Notes under the pieces: model-generated
Told to the model about the DNA's origin: nothing
What the model saw: only the letters and a program-made list of their open reading frames with translations
Database searches by the model: none
Translations under genes and position numbers: made by a program
Source of the DNA: Chrysomallon squamiferum
Lineage: Eukaryota > Mollusca > Gastropoda > Neomphalida > Peltospiridae
Length of the DNA stretch: 64,000 nt
Reading direction: 5' to 3'
Assembly (NCBI GenBank): GCA_012295275.1
Contig: CM022667.1
Location: 18,137,245-18,201,244, forward strand
In this document: piece by piece, positions 60,421-64,000 of the stretch
Layout: each line of letters begins with the position of its first letter
How positions within the stretch are numbered: the first letter of the stretch is position 1

Positions 60421-61371
60421 GCTCTTTGTAGTTTGAATACAGTATAAATTGAACAAATGTGAGAAATGTTTAACATCTGTGTTCTCTCTTGTGTGGTCTA
60501 CTTATCTCACTGCTACACCTGATGACATTTATATACATAATATGTTCACAGCCTACAATTAATTGGGTCTTTAGAGTGCAGCAAGACTAGTACATTTTAA
60601 CAATCTGTTTTACATCATTACTTTAATGTTTATCTCAAGTAAACTGATGAAGACATTAATTAGGTTGTTAGAGGGAAGTGACTGAAATTAAGGTTTCAAC
60701 ATATGTCTGCTTTCCTTCTTCTTGTTTCTAGTAATGGGTTTTTGTTGTTGTTTTTTAACTTTTATTTATTTTTTCACAAGCTTTTAGAGAAAAAATTACA
60801 TATTAGATGTCTTCTTTTAACAACTTTGAAGTCCTGAAATCAGAATGAATGCTCATACTAATGTAATGTACAGATGACGAAAAACTAAAAACATCACATA
60901 ATTTCTGATGTTTGGACTGATTCATTTAATAATATATTTTTTAATCCAAACTACACACCTCAGATGTTTTTTCCTTTGAAGTGTCAGCAATGCAAGTCAT
61001 TAAATTCACTTTATACACAAATAATTATGTAATGTAAGAAACGTCTTGTAATTCTTTTTTAAAACTAATTTTAATCTAATTTGCCTACATTAGAGAATTT
61101 CTTTAATGTACAAACAACTTAAAAGTCAATTACATTTAAGTATATCTAAATAGTTATGTAATGTATTGATTTAAAAAAAGGTCTTACAACTTTCAAAGCT
61201 TGGGAAGATTAATTACAAAATGTTAAGATATTTATCTTGATGTGACAACAAAGATTTATTGTTCATGATTCTAAATTGATTTATTTTCTACATAAAACAA
61301 CAAAATATTATTTAAAGAACGAAATGGTTCAGCTAAAACCTACAATAAAACCTTTACAGCATATAACATGC

Positions 61372-61450
61372 ACTGATAACTAAATAATATCATGTTATAA
61401 CATACTTAGCTCTTCTGACACAGAGGTGATTAATTATTTGGTACATAGTA
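61372..61450 (+). repeat. Dispersed repeat, copy 2
   Basis: Shares CTGATAACTAAATAAT and GATTAATTATTTGGTACATA with the copy at 57905-57985, about 3.5 kb away in direct orientation. Confidence 0.7.
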
Positions 61451-62559
61451 ATGCAATTAAAAACAAACTGATTTTCACTGTTCCTAAAACATGGTTTTAT
61501 TATTTAATTATCATTCAAAATTAATATTTTTTTTTTTTATCTGAAAATTAACACACTTTTGTATTTATGTTATATTGATGGGATTTACCTTTAACTTGTA
61601 TAAATGGTTAATGGAAACACATCAAGTTTTGCTGAAACTCACACACAAGAGTTCTTATAATGATGATAATAAAACAGTTTTGATATACAACATTAGAGAT
61701 TGGCAAGGTCAAGTACTGACTGTGAGGACTGAAGACAACATTTGGTTATGGCGGTTAGTAAACACAAAGTATGAGGGAGAAATAATAACAGAAAAATATT
61801 ACACTCTCATAAAAAGTCATAAACTTGTTTTGAAAAAAATGTCAAAACAAAAAGACATTCACTGAAATATATTAAAATGCATCAAAAATGAAAAGACATC
61901 TCTCATAAAAAATCATTATCATGTGTTAAATCAATATGGTTCATCGTACAGAAAGGGTATCTATTATAAAAACTCACAAAATGCATTAAAAAGTATGTGA
62001 CACAAATCAACAGATTGTCATAGCTTGTCAAACCAAAATAATGCTTTAACAAGATAACAAAACCCATAGATAAATGACTTAATAAATAAGCAGATAAAAT
62101 GTTTGCTGACACAGTGTGAGAATGAAAATTTGCTCAGTCATTTGTATAACACATTACTTAAAAGATAGGTTACAAACTTAAGTCATCACAACAGACAGAT
62201 ATCTTCTATCATAAAATAAATAAATAAATAAATACTAGGTAAATAAATAAAATAAAATAACCAATAACTATAATCCTTGCAACACTTTAAATAATTTAAA
62301 AAAAAAATACAGTTGGTTATATTTATTAACATTTTAAAGTATAGTATTATTAATTACATATGTACATTTGAAGGTAGAAATGATACAACTTCTAATAATA
62401 ATATTGATCTATGAATCTAGAAGACAGAAACCAGGATAGAATGAATGCTACCCATCGATATGTCCTATATTAGATTATTACTAAAAGATTTGCTGTAAAA
62501 ATATAAAACTAAGACATCAGAAAGCTAAATCATTCATTGCCTGATGTTGTGTCACATGT

Positions 62560-62700
62560 GATATTATTGGCCGATTACATGGTTACTTTTCAAATGAATA
62601 ATTTCATTGGCTCATGAAGATTAAGGTGCATGTAAGTTTCATTCACACCCTGTTGAATATAAAACCTCTACATATTCTGCTGTCAAATGTCTAGATCAAG
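62560..62700 (+). promoter_or_regulatory. Possible core promoter: two inverted CCAAT boxes and a TATA box
   Basis: ATTGG occurs twice (about 62566 and 62608), followed by TATAAAA at 62658-62664 and an initiator-like GTCAAATG about 26 bases later. Spacing is plausible for plus-strand transcription, but no exon was found downstream in the window. Such motifs arise by chance in AT-rich DNA. Confidence 0.22.
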
Positions 62701-64000
62701 CAGGGCAAATTATAATAAGGTCTTAAAAAATATTTGATAGATTACTGAAGAATACAGGGTATCCAGAAAGAAAAATACATTCATGGCTATGTAAATGAAC
62801 TACATGATCTGAAAATTAATGCCATGCATTAAGGTATTAAGCTAGAAACCAGATATTTTGTAATCTTCTACAGGTTCATATTTAGGTTATTGTGTAATGC
62901 ATATTATATTACATATTCTTGCCGTAAAGAAGCCAACAACAACACAAATGGACAGTTTTATTTATTTATATTGTCAACATTAGAAGAAATCACATGCAGA
63001 TTTCAAACATTAACATAAAATGATAACAAACTATTATCTCAATAAAATCTACATAACAACAATAAAGCTCTACATTCCAGTGTAATATTACTTATAGTTA
63101 AAGTATGTGAACATTACTTTGATGTTATTTACTGACAGAAATGTATATCAGATTACATTAATCTGTAGCCCTACAATAAAATGAAATTACAACAGAGTAC
63201 ATGTTTGCTTCAAAATTTTATAAAACGTTATATATAAAACACACACATATTTAGTTCCTCTTTCAAAGCATATCTTAATGATTTCGGTTCAACTCGTGAT
63301 ATGTAATTTCATTAAATTAAAATTTGTACATGTATTTATTTTAGCAGAAATAAATACAGGAATGTGAAAAAAAATAAAATATAAAATACTGAACAAATAA
63401 AACAAAATTATGTTATTATTGTTTCAGAAATGAAAAGAAGAAATAATTTGAAATTGTTAAGTATATTTACAGAATTATTTATCCAGCTTTTGTCTTCATT
63501 TATTAATCTGGCAAGTGATAAATTCTAAATCCTAGTAGTAATGACTAAGGTCAAGTGCCTTTCCCATCCTTACTTAAACACAGTTTAATTAGCCAAACAT
63601 TGTGATGCCTTCAGTGTAAGTTACTGTCACTTACATATCTTTCAGGGGTTATAGTAAAACCGTTAATAAAAATATTGTGAATTTATATCTAACTTCCTAA
63701 AGAATACTGTCCTAACATGCTTTGCTGATAAGTGTTTTTATAATACTAATTTCTTAGTAATCTATATTTATATTTAATAACAAATTTCCTCATTATATAT
63801 TATCCTGAGATTATTATTTAAGTTTGCTGTATATTTACAATGTTGACTGGATTACAGTTTACTTATGAACCTTTAACAGTTATATGTCTGAGAAGTCACA
63901 ATGAGTTTCTCACTTGAAGATGATCTGCTCTCAGCATACACTATATAAACACTGTCAGTCTATCTCTAAACGACTCCTCAGTTTTCATAACAATGTTTTT

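Larger units (their letters stand above)
55386..64000. other. Non-coding stretch at the right end
   Basis: AT-rich DNA without a supported gene. It holds a poly(T) tract at 56490-56527, two copies of a 75-base dispersed repeat (57905-57985 and 61372-61450), a minisatellite at 59880-60420 and a CCAAT/TATA-like cluster near 62.6 kb. A 96-codon plus-strand frame at 61575-61865 has no recognisable features. Confidence 0.6.

Noticed and set aside
61575-61865. 96-codon plus-strand frame
   Set aside because: It has no recognisable domain, signal or conserved pattern, no splice context, and its length is not exceptional for the window.
63941-63980. TATATAAA with initiator-like TCAGTCT and TCAGTTT near the right edge
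   Set aside because: The distances (about 15 and 38 bases) do not fit a standard TATA-to-start spacing and nothing downstream can be seen.
1-64000. CRISPR arrays, bacterial operons, rRNA or tRNA genes
   Set aside because: The DNA is clearly animal; tandem repeats here lack CRISPR-type constant repeats with unique spacers, and no cloverleaf-like tRNA was found.

Overview
The window is AT-rich animal DNA. Small exons with GT/AG borders sit in long introns crowded with microsatellites, degenerate minisatellites and old transposons. Base composition, a SINE fragment that resembles a family I remember from molluscs (27455-27685) and the intron style suggest a lophotrochozoan, most likely a mollusc. 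The species cannot be named from the sequence alone.

The main content is one large gene on the minus strand. Its coding exons run from 34605 (5' side) down to 6881 (stop codon). Twenty-two exons join with matching phases into about 1,123 visible residues of a secreted ADAMTS metalloprotease: propeptide, reprolysin catalytic domain (HEIGHNFGMFHD and a Met-turn), disintegrin-like module, TSR1, cysteine-rich module, spacer, five more TSRs and a C-terminal PLAC domain. Six TSRs plus PLAC, and many short motifs, point to the ADAMTS16/ADAMTS18 branch. The signal-peptide exon was not found and must lie upstream of 34605, in the window or beyond it.

At the left edge (158-267, plus strand) is the last coding exon of a second gene. 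It also encodes a PLAC domain, in the same reading phase. The two ADAMTS-type genes therefore converge tail to tail, about 6.6 kb apart (268-6880), with their 3' UTRs in between.

The introns hold a 2.85-kb element with terminal inverted repeats of about 630 bp and a decayed internal reading frame (21814-24665), a mariner-type MITE (15634-15820), the SINE fragment, and many simple repeats, some directly beside splice sites.

From 34606 to 64000 no gene could be established. The stretch is the first intron and upstream region of the ADAMTS gene or ordinary intergenic DNA. It contains a dead Tc1-like transposon (38983-40420), a hAT-type MITE with an 8-bp target duplication (45158-45328), several 38-40-bp minisatellites, a CpG-rich pocket that could be a promoter (about 54990-55385), and a CCAAT/TATA-like cluster (about 62560-62700).
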